64,000 nt of DNA, taken from contig NZ_JAUSXV010000001.1 of assembly GCF_030816295.1 (NCBI RefSeq), positions 310,001-374,000 on the forward strand. The letters are read 5' to 3'. Each line of letters starts with the position of its first letter. Position 1 is the stretch's first letter. The notes below the pieces were generated by a model that saw only the letters and a list, made by a program, of their open reading frames with translations, did not search any database and was not told the DNA's origin. The position numbers were made by a program, and so were the translations under genes. This DNA is from Microbacterium natoriense. Lineage in GTDB: Bacteria; Actinomycetota; Actinomycetes; Actinomycetales; Microbacteriaceae. Below, one piece after another: positions 1 to 8,904 of the stretch.

Positions 1-33
1 CGAGTGGCTTGTGCATGCCTCCACTCTAAACGC

Positions 34-51
34 TAATGAGAACCATTATCA
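34..51. promoter_or_regulatory. Fur/Zur-family operator-like palindrome at the left edge
   Basis: The 15-mer TGAGAACCATTATCA (37-51) matches 12 of 15 positions of the actinobacterial Zur-type box TGAAAATCATTTTCA as I remember it, inside an AT-rich patch in otherwise GC-rich DNA. The next minus-strand purine-rich stretch is GGAGG at 18-22, so the site probably controls a gene that starts at or beyond the left edge. That target is not visible. The metal specificity (zinc or iron) cannot be decided from the sequence. Confidence 0.45.
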
Positions 52-76
52 ACTCGGCGGAAACAACCCCGTAGCC

Positions 77-224
77 GGTCGTTGAGCGAGCGATGGTCGT
101 TGAGCGAGCGAAGCGAGACGAAACGCAGCATCCGCCCTACGGGTAGGACACAGGCGTTTCGTCACTTCGACTCGCTTCGCTCGCTCAGTACGGCGCTCGT
201 CGCTGCGCTCCTCGCTCAACGACC
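77..224. repeat. Palindromic intergenic repeat, family A (GGTCGTTGAGCGAGCG)
   Basis: Two direct copies of GGTCGTTGAGCGAGCG lie at 77-92 and 95-110. The second runs on into AAGCGAGACGAAACGC. The complementary arm follows: GCGTTTCGTCACTTCGACTC from 154, then CTCGCTCAACGACC at 211-224. The whole region can fold into a long imperfect hairpin. It lies downstream of the GH13 gene, and a further copy lies upstream of that gene at 1982. No convincing protein-coding gene is seen in 1-256. Confidence 0.75.
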
Positions 225-256
225 GGCACACACGAGGCGCTGCGAGAGTCCTGGCG

Positions 257-1930
257 TCAGCCGATCAGGCCCGCCGGCGCGATCCACACCGTCGAGTCCC
301 CCGGCAGCGCCCCCTCGGTCACCGGTCCGAGCACGACGTCCGCGGCATCCGCTCCCAGGTCGAAGGACTCAGAGCCGAAGTTCGTCACGACCTGCCATCC
401 GTTCGGTCGCGCGAACCGCAGCACGTCGGCACGGCCCGTCTCGATCCACTCCAGGGTCTCGTCCGCCTGCAACCGGCGGCGCAGCCGCAGAGCCTCGCGA
501 TACAGCGACAGCGTCGATGCGGGGTCCGCGGCCTCGACGTCGACCGCGTAGTCCGCGAACCAGGCCGGCTGCGGCAGGTGGGCGTCGCCGCCGAATCCGA
601 AAGACGATCCGGATGCCGTCCACGGCAGCGGCACGCGGCATCCGTCCCGCCCGAGCCCGTCGAACTCGCCGCCGCGGAAGAACGCCGGGTCCTGGCGCTG
701 TTCGGGCGCGATCTCGGCGACCTCCTGCAGGCCGAGCTCCTCACCCTGGTAGAGATACGCGCTGCCGGGCAGGCCGAGCAGCAGCAGCGTGGCGGCGTGC
801 GCACGGCGCAGACCCTGTTCGAGATCGATGCCGTCGGCCGGTCCGCCTGCGGCGACCCACTCGGTGCCCTGCTTGACCGCTCGTCCTTCGAGAGCCGGCA
901 ACCCGTAGCGGGTCGCGTGCCGGGTGACGTCGTGGTTCGAGAGCACCCACGTCGTCGACGATCCGCTCATCTGCGACTGCGCGAGGTTCTCGGCGATCAC
1001 CGAGCGGAACTGCCCCGCATCGAAGTCCGCGACCAGCAGGTCGAAGTTGAACGCCTGGCCGAGCCCCTCCGCCGATGCGTACCGCGCGCGACGCTCAGGC
1101 GTCGACACCCACGCCTCGGCGACCGCGGTGCGGGGCGGGTCGTACTCGTCGAAGACCCGACGCCACTCCGCGTAGATCTCGTGCACATCGTCGCGGTCGA
1201 TCAGCGGATGCTTGCCGTCCTGCGGGAGCGCATCGAGCTCGGCCCGACTGGGCAGGGGCTCGGTGAGATCCTTCGTGAGCATGTGCGCCACGTCGATGCG
1301 GAAGCCGTCGACGCCGCGGTCCGACCAGAAGCGCAGGGTCTTCAGGAAGTCGGCCCGCACCTCGGGGTTGTCCCAGTTCAAGTCGGGCTGCTCGGTGGCG
1401 AAGTTGTGGAAGTACCACTGGCCGTCCTCGACGCGCTCCCACGCCGGGCCGCCGAACACCGAGACCCAGTCGGTCGGCGGTTCGGAGCCGTCGGGGCCCG
1501 TGCCCTCGCGGAAGATGTAGCGCTCCCGCGCGGCCGAGCCGCGCCCTGCGGCGAGCGCCTCCTGGAACCACTCGTGCAGGTCGGAGGTGTGGTTGGGGAC
1601 GATGTCGACCACGACGCGGATGCCGCGCTCGTGGAGAGCGGCGACCATGTCGTCGAAGTCGTCGAGCGTTCCGAGCCGCGGGTCGACGTCGCGGTAGTCG
1701 GCGACGTCGTATCCACCGTCGGCCAGCGCCGAGGGGTAGAACGGGCTGAGCCAGACGGCGTCGACTCCGAGGTCGGCCAGGTAGTCGACACGGGAGACGA
1801 TGCCGGGGATGTCGCCCAGTCCGTCTCCGTTCGCATCGGCGAAGCTCCGCGGGTAGATCTGGTAGACGGCGGCCTGACGCCACCATGCGGCGGCGTCGAC
1901 CTTGCGGGTCTCGACGAGAGCGTCGGTCAT
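257..1930 (-). CDS. GH13 alpha-glucosidase / oligo-1,6-glucosidase
   Basis: A 557-residue cytoplasmic glycoside hydrolase family 13 enzyme that should hydrolyse alpha-glucosidic bonds in imported oligosaccharides. The N-terminus has the family hallmark AVYQIYPRSFADANGDGLGD. The catalytic residues are visible: nucleophile Asp213 in GFRIDVAHM, acid/base Glu272 in VAEAWV and the transition-state Asp334 in LSNHD. The length fits oligo-1,6-glucosidases and alpha-glucosidases, and no signal peptide is present. It is the last gene of a minus-strand cluster after the binding protein and two permeases (87 bp gap with a repeat), so the substrate is probably the imported maltose, isomaltose or related glucoside. 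Exact linkage specificity cannot be read from the sequence. Confidence 0.9.
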   Translation of the reverse strand: MTDALVETRKVDAAAWWRQAAVYQIYPRSFADANGDGLGDIPGIVSRVDYLADLGVDAVWLSPFYPSALADGGYDVADYRDVDPRLGTLDDFDDMVAALHERGIRVVVDIVPNHTSDLHEWFQEALAAGRGSAARERYIFREGTGPDGSEPPTDWVSVFGGPAWERVEDGQWYFHNFATEQPDLNWDNPEVRADFLKTLRFWSDRGVDGFRIDVAHMLTKDLTEPLPSRAELDALPQDGKHPLIDRDDVHEIYAEWRRVFDEYDPPRTAVAEAWVSTPERRARYASAEGLGQAFNFDLLVADFDAGQFRSVIAENLAQSQMSGSSTTWVLSNHDVTRHATRYGLPALEGRAVKQGTEWVAAGGPADGIDLEQGLRRAHAATLLLLGLPGSAYLYQGEELGLQEVAEIAPEQRQDPAFFRGGEFDGLGRDGCRVPLPWTASGSSFGFGGDAHLPQPAWFADYAVDVEAADPASTLSLYREALRLRRRLQADETLEWIETGRADVLRFARPNGWQVVTNFGSESFDLGADAADVVLGPVTEGALPGDSTVWIAPAGLIG

Positions 1931-1981
1931 GAGAGGTGGTGCTCCTTGTTTCTTGTAGGTGGTTCTTCGACCGGAACGCCC

Positions 1982-2005
1982 GGTCGTTGAGCGAGCGAAG
2001 CGATG
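1982..2005. repeat. Family A repeat copy between GH13 gene and permease
   Basis: A third copy of GGTCGTTGAGCGAGCG (1982-1997) followed by AAGCGATG, in the same orientation as the two copies near position 80. It fills most of the 87 bp gap inside the transporter-glucosidase cluster. No matching inverted arm is seen here, so it is a partial element. Confidence 0.65.
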
Positions 2006-2017
2006 CGAGACGCGGGC

Positions 2018-2896
2018 TCAGCCCTTGACGGCGCCCTGCGTGACGCCCTCCATGACCCAGCGCTGCGTGAACAGGTAGGCCACGATAGCGGGTGCCATCG
2101 CCATGAGGTACGAGGCGAACGAGACGTTGTAGTTGTTGCTGAACTGGGTCTGGAACAGGTTCTGCCGCACCGGCAGGGTCTGCAGCGCCGGGTCGGAGAT
2201 GATCAGCGACGGCATCATGAAGTCGTTCCAGGCGTAGAGGAAGGCGAAGATCCCCACCGTGGCGCTCATCGGCGCGAGCAGCGGGAAGATCAGCTTCCAG
2301 AACGTCTGCCAGGTCGTCGCACCGTCGATACGCGCGCTCTCCTCGAGCTCCAGCGGGATCGACCGCAGGAACGCGGTGAACAGCAGCACGCTGAAGCTCA
2401 GCTGGAACATCGTGGCGAGGATGATCACGCCTGCCGGGTTGTCGAGACCGACCCGTCCGGTGAGCTGGATCTGCGGCAGCGCGACGACGGGGAACGGGAT
2501 GAACATGGCCGCGAGCAGGTAGAAGAACGAGTAGCGGAACAGCCGGCGGTCCCAGTTGCGGACGATCGCATAGGAGGCGAAGGCCGCCAGCACGATCGTG
2601 GCGATCACGGTGCCGGCCGTCACGAGCAGCGAGATGCCTGCTCCGACCGGGAACTTCGTGAGGTTCCACGCCGCGATGAAGCCGTCGATGCTGAACGGCG
2701 CCGGAAGCGAGAAGGCGTTGCCGTCGACCGCCTGACCGTTGGTCTTGAACGCCATCGAGATCGTGACGTACAGCGGCAGCAGCACGGTGACGGCGCACAG
2801 GATCAGGATGATCGTGCCCGACCAGTTGACACGCTCCATCCTGACGCGGGGCTTGCGGCCGGAGGCGGTGACGGTGGTGAGTGTCTGCGTCGACAT
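2018..2896 (-). CDS. Carbohydrate ABC transporter permease (MalG type)
   Basis: A 292-residue inner-membrane permease of the MalG/CUT1 class. It has about six hydrophobic segments and the cytoplasmic EAA loop EESARIDGATTWQTFWKLIF that docks to the ATPase. The ATG at 2896 was chosen because it overlaps the TGA of the upstream permease by one base and gives the expected short N-terminal cytoplasmic tail. It forms the channel together with the preceding MalF-type permease. No ATPase gene lies in the cluster, so a shared MsiK-type ATPase encoded elsewhere is likely, as is usual for actinobacterial CUT1 importers. Confidence 0.9.
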   Translation of the reverse strand: MSTQTLTTVTASGRKPRVRMERVNWSGTIILILCAVTVLLPLYVTISMAFKTNGQAVDGNAFSLPAPFSIDGFIAAWNLTKFPVGAGISLLVTAGTVIATIVLAAFASYAIVRNWDRRLFRYSFFYLLAAMFIPFPVVALPQIQLTGRVGLDNPAGVIILATMFQLSFSVLLFTAFLRSIPLELEESARIDGATTWQTFWKLIFPLLAPMSATVGIFAFLYAWNDFMMPSLIISDPALQTLPVRQNLFQTQFSNNYNVSFASYLMAMAPAIVAYLFTQRWVMEGVTQGAVKG

Positions 2897-3807
2897 CAGA
2901 GTGCGTTCCTTCCGCGAGTCATCGAGAGTTGGAGCAGCGAGATGAGGATGGCGACGATGAAGAAGATGGTCGCGTTGGCCATCTGATAGGCGTAGTCGCC
3001 GCCGTTGAAGCCCGCGATGATCGTCATCGCGACGCTGCGGGTGGAGGTGCCGGGGCCGCCGTTGGTGAGGCCGATGATGATGTCGTAGGCGTTCAAGAAG
3101 CCCTTGAAGCCGAGGATGATGTTGATCACGACGTAGCCGGCGACGAGCGGGACGGTGATGCGCAGCAGCTGCTGGCTCTTGTTCGCTCCGTCGATCGAGG
3201 CCGCCTCGTACACCTCGCCGGGCACAGACAGCAGCCCGGCGATGTAGATGAGCAGCGTGCCGGGTACCGCCTGCCAGGCGGTGACGATCACGATCGCGAT
3301 CCACGCGAGGTCGGGATTCGCCAGCAGGCTGGTCTCCAGCCACGGGATGCCGGTGGCCGCACCCGCCGCGGGGAGCGAGTTCGAGAACAGGAAGTTGAAG
3401 ACGTAGGCGATGATGATGCCCGAGATCACCATCGGGATGACGAAGATCGTGCGCAGTCCGGTCTTGAAGCGGATGCGCGAGGTGAGACCGACCGCGAGCA
3501 GGAACGCGACCACGTTCACCACGATCACGGTGGCGATCGAGAATCCGAACGTGAACAGGTAGCTCTGCAGAACAGCCGGATCGCTGAAGATGGCGATGTA
3601 GTTGGTCAGCCCGTTGAAGCTCCAGTCGCCGATGCCGATGGAGTCGGTGAAGCTGAAGAAGATGCCGATCACGCCGGGCAGGGTGATCGCCAGGGTGAAC
3701 AGCAGCAGCGTGGGCAGCAGGAAGAGGTAGTAGATCGGCTCGACCCGACGTGAGCTGCGGCGTGCGATGCGATCGCCTCGTGTGACGATCGTGGTCGTGG
3801 TGCTCAT
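2896..3807 (-). CDS. Carbohydrate ABC transporter permease (MalF type)
   Basis: A 303-residue CUT1-family permease with about six transmembrane segments, the first after a basic tail that ends in RRSSRRVEP. The EAA loop is YEAASIDGANKSQQLLRITV. The start overlaps the stop of the binding-protein gene by 4 nt, and the stop overlaps the next permease by 1 nt, so translation is coupled. Together with the MalG-type partner it should form the membrane channel of an alpha-glucoside or related oligosaccharide importer. The substrate is inferred from the GH13 enzyme, not from the permease itself. Confidence 0.9.
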   Translation of the reverse strand: MSTTTTIVTRGDRIARRSSRRVEPIYYLFLLPTLLLFTLAITLPGVIGIFFSFTDSIGIGDWSFNGLTNYIAIFSDPAVLQSYLFTFGFSIATVIVVNVVAFLLAVGLTSRIRFKTGLRTIFVIPMVISGIIIAYVFNFLFSNSLPAAGAATGIPWLETSLLANPDLAWIAIVIVTAWQAVPGTLLIYIAGLLSVPGEVYEAASIDGANKSQQLLRITVPLVAGYVVINIILGFKGFLNAYDIIIGLTNGGPGTSTRSVAMTIIAGFNGGDYAYQMANATIFFIVAILISLLQLSMTRGRNAL

Positions 3808-5102
3808 TCGCCGGACTCCTCTGTCTCGGTCTTCACGACGGGTGCGCGGAACGCGACGCGCGCCCAGTCGGCATCCATCGTGCTGAGTGTCTTGCGCGGG
3901 TCGGCTCCCAGCACCATCGCCTGGGCGTAGTTGAAGACCGGGATGGTCTTCGGCACGAGCACCGACGGGCCCTGGTAGATCTTCCCGTCGTCGTAGTAGT
4001 CGATCATTCCGGCGATCCGCGGATCGCTCGGTGCGGGAGCGTTCTTGGTCGGCGTGAACCCGAGCTGGGACTCGTTGTAGGCCTCGATGTGCTCGGGTTG
4101 ATACAGGTACTCGAGGAAGTCGCGGGCCGCTTCCTGGTGGCGCGAGCCCTCGGGGATCATCGCTGCGAGATCCATGTTGACCCGCACGGCCAGGTCGGAC
4201 GCGTCGTCGGTCATGGGCAGCGGGAATGTGCCGAGCTGCAGGTCGGGCGCGGTCTTGGCGATCTCACTGAAGGCCCACGGGCCCTGCAAGTACATGGCCG
4301 CCTCGCCCTTCGAGAATGCGAGGTTGCCGTCGCCGTAGCCGCGGCTCGCCGCGTCGTCATTGACGTAGCCGCCGGTGAGCTGCAGCATCCGATCGATCGG
4401 CTCGGCGAAGTCGTTCTGGAACGACGCCGACGACTCGGGCCCGACGTCTGCGCCCTCCGCGTTCAGCTGGTCGAAGAAGTCGATCACGTCGGTCGAGCCG
4501 CCGATCGAGTAGTCGTACCAGCCCTGGCCGATGGTCCAGTCGTCCTTGAAGGTGGCGTAGAACGGCGTGATCCCTGCGGCTTTCAGTTGATCGCACACGG
4601 CGATGAGCTCGTCCCAGGTGGTGGGCACCTCGAGTCCCTGAGCCTCGAAGATCTCCTTGTTGTAGATGACGGATGCGGCCATCACCGAGTAGGGCAGCGC
4701 ACTGGTGCGCCCCTCGCACGAGCCGTACTGGTCCATCAGGGGCTGCAGGTCGTCGCGGACGGATGCCGCGGCATCCGTGTCGGAGAGGTCGGTCAGCGCG
4801 CAGCGCTGCACGAAGCGGGCGACCTCCATGTTGTAGTTGGCGAGCATGATGTCGGGCGGGTTGCCCCGGACGAAGCTGGCCGAGACGACGTCGACGCCGG
4901 AGGTGTCGATCTCGACGCGCACGTCGTCCTGCGATGCGTTGTAGTCGGCGACGAGCTCGGTCATGAACTCGATCGCCTCGCGTTTGCTGAATGTGAAGCG
5001 GATGGTCTCGCGGCCGTCGCCGGCCGCGCATCCGGCGAGGGCCGTGCCGAGCAGGGCCAGCGCTGTGGCGCCGGCCGCGGCGCGTAGGGGTTTGGGAGAC
5101 AC
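3804..5102 (-). CDS. Extracellular sugar-binding lipoprotein of CUT1 ABC importer
   Basis: A 432-residue solute-binding protein (bacterial extracellular family 1). The first 25 residues are a lipoprotein signal with lipobox LAGC, giving lipid-anchored Cys25. The mature part follows the MalE-type two-lobe plan. It is the first gene of the importer, and the intergenic region upstream carries an inverted repeat shared with the divergent ROK regulator gene. Ligand-binding residues cannot be assigned by eye. A maltose, isomaltose or trehalose-like ligand is inferred only from the GH13 enzyme in the operon. Confidence 0.9.
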   Translation of the reverse strand: MSPKPLRAAAGATALALLGTALAGCAAGDGRETIRFTFSKREAIEFMTELVADYNASQDDVRVEIDTSGVDVVSASFVRGNPPDIMLANYNMEVARFVQRCALTDLSDTDAAASVRDDLQPLMDQYGSCEGRTSALPYSVMAASVIYNKEIFEAQGLEVPTTWDELIAVCDQLKAAGITPFYATFKDDWTIGQGWYDYSIGGSTDVIDFFDQLNAEGADVGPESSASFQNDFAEPIDRMLQLTGGYVNDDAASRGYGDGNLAFSKGEAAMYLQGPWAFSEIAKTAPDLQLGTFPLPMTDDASDLAVRVNMDLAAMIPEGSRHQEAARDFLEYLYQPEHIEAYNESQLGFTPTKNAPAPSDPRIAGMIDYYDDGKIYQGPSVLVPKTIPVFNYAQAMVLGADPRKTLSTMDADWARVAFRAPVVKTETEESGE

Positions 5103-5119
5103 CGTCGTCCTTCCGATTG

Positions 5120-5156
5120 CTAGATCCGTTGAGTAAATCTAGTGAGCGAATTTACT
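5120..5156. promoter_or_regulatory. Probable ROK-repressor operator
   Basis: A perfect inverted repeat, AGTAAAT (5132-5138), 11 nt, ATTTACT (5150-5156), lies between the binding-protein start (5102) and the ROK regulator. A second, overlapping pair, CTAGA (5120-5124) and TCTAG (5138-5142), is present. The AT-rich palindrome in GC-rich DNA and its place between a sugar operon and a divergent ROK gene fit an operator controlling both. Binding is inferred. Confidence 0.6.
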
Positions 5157-5203
5157 TCGTCCGGGGGTACTCTCTCATTGGGGAGAGGGACGGGTCAAGA
5201 GTC

Positions 5204-6424
5204 GTGACAGAAGTTTCCGCAGGTCTGGGTACCGGTCGCGCGAGCGTCGGGGCCGTTCTCGACTTCGCTTGGGCCGCCGGGGAGTTCACCGCCACCGAGG
5301 TCATGGCAGGCACCTCTCTCACCCGCTCGACCGCGATAGACGCGGTCGACACCCTGGTCAGCGCCAAGATCCTGCGCGAGCTGCCGAACGCCCGCGCCGC
5401 GGGCGCCTACCGCTCGGGGCGCCCCGCCCGCCGCTTCGTGCTCTCCCCCGACCTCGGGGTCGTGATCGGCGTGGATGCCGGAGACACGCACCTCGCGGTG
5501 ACCGTCGCCGACCCCCTCGAGTCCACCCTCGTGAGCCATCGGACACAGCTCGATCCCACCCACTCCCCCGCCGAACGCCGCGCGGCGATCCTCGAGCAGC
5601 TCGCGGCCGCCCTCGCCGAGGCCGGCCGCGACCGCGACGACGTGCTCGCGATCTGCGTGGGAGTCGCCGCCCCCGTCGACCGCGACGGGATCTCACCTCC
5701 GCATCCCGACGGATTCTGGGAGCGCACGAATCCGGGCCTCGCAGCAGCGCTGAACGACTGGGCGCCCGTCGTCGAGGTCAAGAACGATGCGCTGCTCGCG
5801 GCCGTCGCCGAGGGCTCGCAGGGCGCGGCGATCGGATGCCGTGACTACGTCGCCCTGCTCGCGGGAGAGCGCTTCGGCGGAGGGGTCGTCGTCGACGGTC
5901 ACCTGCTGCACGGAGCGCACGGCGGCGTCGGCGAGGGCGTCGTCTTCGACCACATCATCGGCGTCGGATCGGCCTTCGGCCTCAGTTACGCCCTGCAGGA
6001 CGAGGTGCGCGCAGCGGTGTCGAGCGGCGAGATCGCCCGCGACGGATTCATCGGCCGGCTGGCGGGGGCCCGACGAGTCGACCCCCGCGCGGTGCTCGCC
6101 CTGGCTGCCGACGGAGACGCGGATGCCGCACTCGTCAGCTCACGCGTCGGCGAGACCCTCGCTCGTGTGGTCGGCGTGCTCGGCAGCATGTACGACCCGG
6201 CGCGCGTGATCATCTGCGGCGCCGTCGCGGAGAGCATCGAACCGGTGCTCTCGGCCGCACGGCACGTGCTGCCCTCGCAGCTGCATCTGCCCGCCCCCGA
6301 GCTGCTCGCCTCGTCGCTGGGGGCCGAGGTCGTGTCGCTCGGCGCGGTCGCGACAGCTCGGCGTGCGGCGCAGGAGCGTGCCGTACCGCTGCTCGCGGAG
6401 CGGCGGCTGGCGGTGCGGGCGTAG
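5204..6424 (+). CDS. ROK family transcriptional regulator of the glucoside operon
   Basis: A 406-residue ROK protein with an N-terminal winged helix (about residues 15-65) and a C-terminal sugar-kinase-like ROK domain beginning at VVIGVDAGDTHLAV. An in-frame extension back to 5117 is possible, but it would read through the operator palindrome, so I prefer the GTG at 5204, preceded by GGGAGAGGGA. The zinc motif CxCGxxGCxE usual in ROK repressors is absent: after HGAHGGVGEGVVFDHIIG the sequence goes on without the cysteines. It is divergent from the importer-glucosidase cluster and is its likely repressor. The missing zinc site suggests an atypical sensor. Confidence 0.8.
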   Translation: MTEVSAGLGTGRASVGAVLDFAWAAGEFTATEVMAGTSLTRSTAIDAVDTLVSAKILRELPNARAAGAYRSGRPARRFVLSPDLGVVIGVDAGDTHLAVTVADPLESTLVSHRTQLDPTHSPAERRAAILEQLAAALAEAGRDRDDVLAICVGVAAPVDRDGISPPHPDGFWERTNPGLAAALNDWAPVVEVKNDALLAAVAEGSQGAAIGCRDYVALLAGERFGGGVVVDGHLLHGAHGGVGEGVVFDHIIGVGSAFGLSYALQDEVRAAVSSGEIARDGFIGRLAGARRVDPRAVLALAADGDADAALVSSRVGETLARVVGVLGSMYDPARVIICGAVAESIEPVLSAARHVLPSQLHLPAPELLASSLGAEVVSLGAVATARRAAQERAVPLLAERRLAVRA

Positions 6425-6425
6425 C

Positions 6426-6443
6426 GCCCACCTGCGGGTGGGC
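6426..6443 (+). terminator. Hairpin after the ROK gene
   Basis: GCCCACC, loop TGCG, GGTGGGC: a perfect 7-bp GC stem immediately after the ROK stop codon. There is no following T-run. It lies between the converging ROK and E2 genes, so it may act in both directions. Confidence 0.5.
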
Positions 6444-6543
6444 AGCCGTCCGCGGGTGCGCAGCCGCTGTCGGTCTGGTCGCGTCTGGCACGGCCCGATA
6501 CGAGTCCCGTCGCCGGAGCGGCGGGCGAGCGTCGGGACAGAGC

Positions 6544-7899
6544 TCAGTCGACGAGCAGTGCGGGCTCCTCCAGCACCGACGCGACGTCGGCGATGAAGCG
6601 GCTCATGCCGTCGCCGTCGATCACGCGGTGGTCGAACGAGCCGGCGACCGTGGTCACCCAGCGGGGGCGCACCTCGCCGTCGACGACCCACGGCTTCTGA
6701 CTGATCGTGCCCATCGCGATGATGCCGGCCTCGCCGGGGTTGATGATCGGAGTGCCCGCATCCATCCCGAACACGCCGATGTTCGTGATCGTGATGGTGC
6801 CGCCCTGCTGATCGGCAGGGCTGGTCTTGCCCTCGCGCGCCGTGAGGGTCAGACGGTTCAGAGCGCGAGCGAGGTCTTTCATGCCGAGGTCCTGCGCGTC
6901 CTTGATGTTCGGCACGAGCAGACCGCGCGGCGTGGCCGCGGCGATGCCGAGGTTCACGTAGTGCCGCACGACGATCTCGGCGCCGTTGTCGGTCTCGACC
7001 CAGGCGGCGTTCACCATCGGGGTGCGGCGGGCGGCCCAGATCACGGCGCGCGCCATGATGAGAAGCGGGGAGACGCGGATGTCGGCGTAGTCCGGCGAGG
7101 CCTTCAGGCGCTTGACGAGCTCCATGGTGCGGCTCGCGTCGATCTCCTTCCACACCGTCACGTGCGGCGCGGAGTAGGCGCTCTGCACCATCGCCGACGA
7201 GGTCGCCTTGCGCACGCCCTTCACGGGGATCGACTCGGTGCGCGAGTCGTCGACGGGAGCGGATGCCGGAGCCGGCGCGACCCCACGGGCGAGGCCGGCG
7301 GGCGCCGCCTGCGGTGCGGGCACGGTCTCCTCGCGCACGGCGCCCCACTCGGGGGTCTGGATGTTGCGGAACACGCTGGCCTGCGAAGCGTGGTTCACCA
7401 CGTCGTCGCGGGTGACCTCGCCGTCGGCACCCGTGGGGGTCACGGAGGTCAGGTCGACCCCGAGGTCGCGCGCGAGCTTGCGGATCGGGGGCTTCGCGAT
7501 CACGCCGACCGACGAACGGACGGGACGTTCGGCCGGACGCTTGCGACGAGAGGTCGCACCGCCGCCGGTGCCGTAGCCGACGAGCACCGAGCCGCCACCC
7601 TCTTCGGGAGCCGGGGCCTCGGCCGTCACGACGTGGCCGGGACCTGCGTCGTCTCGAGCATCCGTCACGAACGTGATGATCGGCGTGCCGACCTCGACCG
7701 TCGCGCCCTCGGCGACGAGGAGCTCGCCGACGACACCCGCGTGCGGTGACGGCAGCTCGACGAGCGACTTCGCCGTCTCGATCTCGCAGATCACGTCGTT
7801 GATCGCGACCGAGTCGCCGGGGGCGACCTTCCAGGTGACGATCTCGGCCTCGGTCAGACCCTCGCCGACGTCCGGGAGGGTGAAGTTCTGCGTGCTCAT
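6544..7899 (-). CDS. bkdC: Dihydrolipoyl acyltransferase (E2) of 2-oxoacid dehydrogenase
   Basis: A 451-residue E2 core of a branched-chain 2-oxoacid dehydrogenase-type complex. Residues 5-75 form one lipoyl domain with the lipoylated Lys44 in [11 protein letters not shown]. Residues about 137-170 are the peripheral subunit-binding domain ([14 protein letters not shown]). The remainder is the acyltransferase domain ending in [15 protein letters not shown], which holds the catalytic His and Asp. The ATG at 7899 gives the canonical lipoyl N-terminus. It lies 22 nt after the E1 beta gene in one operon. No E3 gene is in the window, so lipoamide dehydrogenase must be shared from elsewhere. Branched-chain specificity is inferred from the split alpha/beta E1. 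Confidence 0.9.
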   Translation of the reverse strand: MSTQNFTLPDVGEGLTEAEIVTWKVAPGDSVAINDVICEIETAKSLVELPSPHAGVVGELLVAEGATVEVGTPIITFVTDARDDAGPGHVVTAEAPAPEEGGGSVLVGYGTGGGATSRRKRPAERPVRSSVGVIAKPPIRKLARDLGVDLTSVTPTGADGEVTRDDVVNHASQASVFRNIQTPEWGAVREETVPAPQAAPAGLARGVAPAPASAPVDDSRTESIPVKGVRKATSSAMVQSAYSAPHVTVWKEIDASRTMELVKRLKASPDYADIRVSPLLIMARAVIWAARRTPMVNAAWVETDNGAEIVVRHYVNLGIAAATPRGLLVPNIKDAQDLGMKDLARALNRLTLTAREGKTSPADQQGGTITITNIGVFGMDAGTPIINPGEAGIIAMGTISQKPWVVDGEVRPRWVTTVAGSFDHRVIDGDGMSRFIADVASVLEEPALLVD

Positions 7900-7921
7900 G
7901 GGTGGGGTCCCTTCAGAACGA

Positions 7922-8902
7922 TCAGTAGGCGAGCGAACGGTCGACGGCTTCGAGGATGCGGTCGGCATCCGGAAGGTAGGAGCCCTCGAGCTTCGCGGGC
8001 GGGAACGGGGTGTCATAGCCCGACACCCGCAGCACGGGCGCTTCGAGAGCGTAGAACGCGCGCTCCATGACGGTCGCCGCGACCTCGCTGCCGACGCTCG
8101 TGAAGCCCTGCGCCTCCTGCGCGTAGACCATGCGGCCGGTCTTGCGCACGGAGTCGAGGATCGGCTCGTAGTCGATCGGCGACAGCGAGCGCACGTCGAC
8201 GACCTCGCAGCTCGTGCCCTCGGCTTCGGCGAGCGCCGCGGCCTGCAGCAGCGTGGTGACCATGGCGCCGTGACCGACGAGCGTGACGTCGCTGCCGGTC
8301 CTGACGACGCGAGAAGCATGCAGCGGGGCGGCCGACGCATCCAGTTCGACCTCGCCCTTGGGCCAGTAGCGGCTCTTCGGCTCCATGAAGATCACGGGGT
8401 CGTTCGAGGCGATCGCCTCCTGGATCATCCAGTACGCGTCGTTCGGCGTCGACGGGCTCACCACCCGCAGACCCGGAGTGTGCGCGAAGTACGCCTCGGG
8501 GCTCTCCTGGTGGTGCTCGACGGCGCCGATGTGTCCGCCATAGGGGATGCGGATCACGATCGGGAGCGAGAGCTTCCCCTCGTGGCGGTTCGTGAGCTTC
8601 GCGAGCTGCGTGGTGATCTGGTCGAAGGCCGGGAAGACGAACCCGTCGAACTGGATCTCGATCACGGGACGGAATCCGACCATCGCGAGACCGATCGCGG
8701 TGCCGACGATCCCCGACTCGGCGAGCGGGGTGTCGAGCACCCGCTTCTCTCCGAAGTCGCGCTGCAGGTGCTCGGTCACACGGAACACGCCGCCGAGCTT
8801 GCCGATGTCCTCACCCATGAGCAGTACCTTCTCGTCGTCCTCCATGGCGCGGCGGAGTCCTGCGTTGAGAGCCTTGCTGAACGGCATCGTCTCGAGAGTC
8901 AT
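7922..8902 (-). CDS. bkdB: 2-oxoacid dehydrogenase E1 beta subunit
   Basis: A 326-residue transketolase-like E1 beta subunit ([19 protein letters not shown] near the N-terminus; C-terminal transketolase domain with [12 protein letters not shown]). With E1 alpha it decarboxylates 2-oxoacids using thiamine diphosphate and acylates the E2 lipoyl group. The ATG at 8902 lies 2 nt after the E1 alpha stop, which fixes the start against an in-frame extension into the neighbour. In actinobacteria pyruvate dehydrogenase usually uses a single-chain AceE, so this heterotetrameric E1 more likely serves branched-chain oxoacids that supply primers for iso/anteiso fatty acids. Confidence 0.9.
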   Translation of the reverse strand: MTLETMPFSKALNAGLRRAMEDDEKVLLMGEDIGKLGGVFRVTEHLQRDFGEKRVLDTPLAESGIVGTAIGLAMVGFRPVIEIQFDGFVFPAFDQITTQLAKLTNRHEGKLSLPIVIRIPYGGHIGAVEHHQESPEAYFAHTPGLRVVSPSTPNDAYWMIQEAIASNDPVIFMEPKSRYWPKGEVELDASAAPLHASRVVRTGSDVTLVGHGAMVTTLLQAAALAEAEGTSCEVVDVRSLSPIDYEPILDSVRKTGRMVYAQEAQGFTSVGSEVAATVMERAFYALEAPVLRVSGYDTPFPPAKLEGSYLPDADRILEAVDRSLAY

Positions 8903-8904
8903 GA

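Noticed and set aside
578..1990. Long plus-strand open frame antisense to the GH13 gene
   Set aside because: A shadow frame in GC-rich DNA: arginine- and glycine-rich with no domain, while the minus strand encodes a complete GH13 enzyme with its catalytic residues.
2003..2986. Plus-strand open frame across the permease genes
   Set aside because: Charged low-complexity shadow (many Glu/Arg/Asp) of two real permeases on the other strand.
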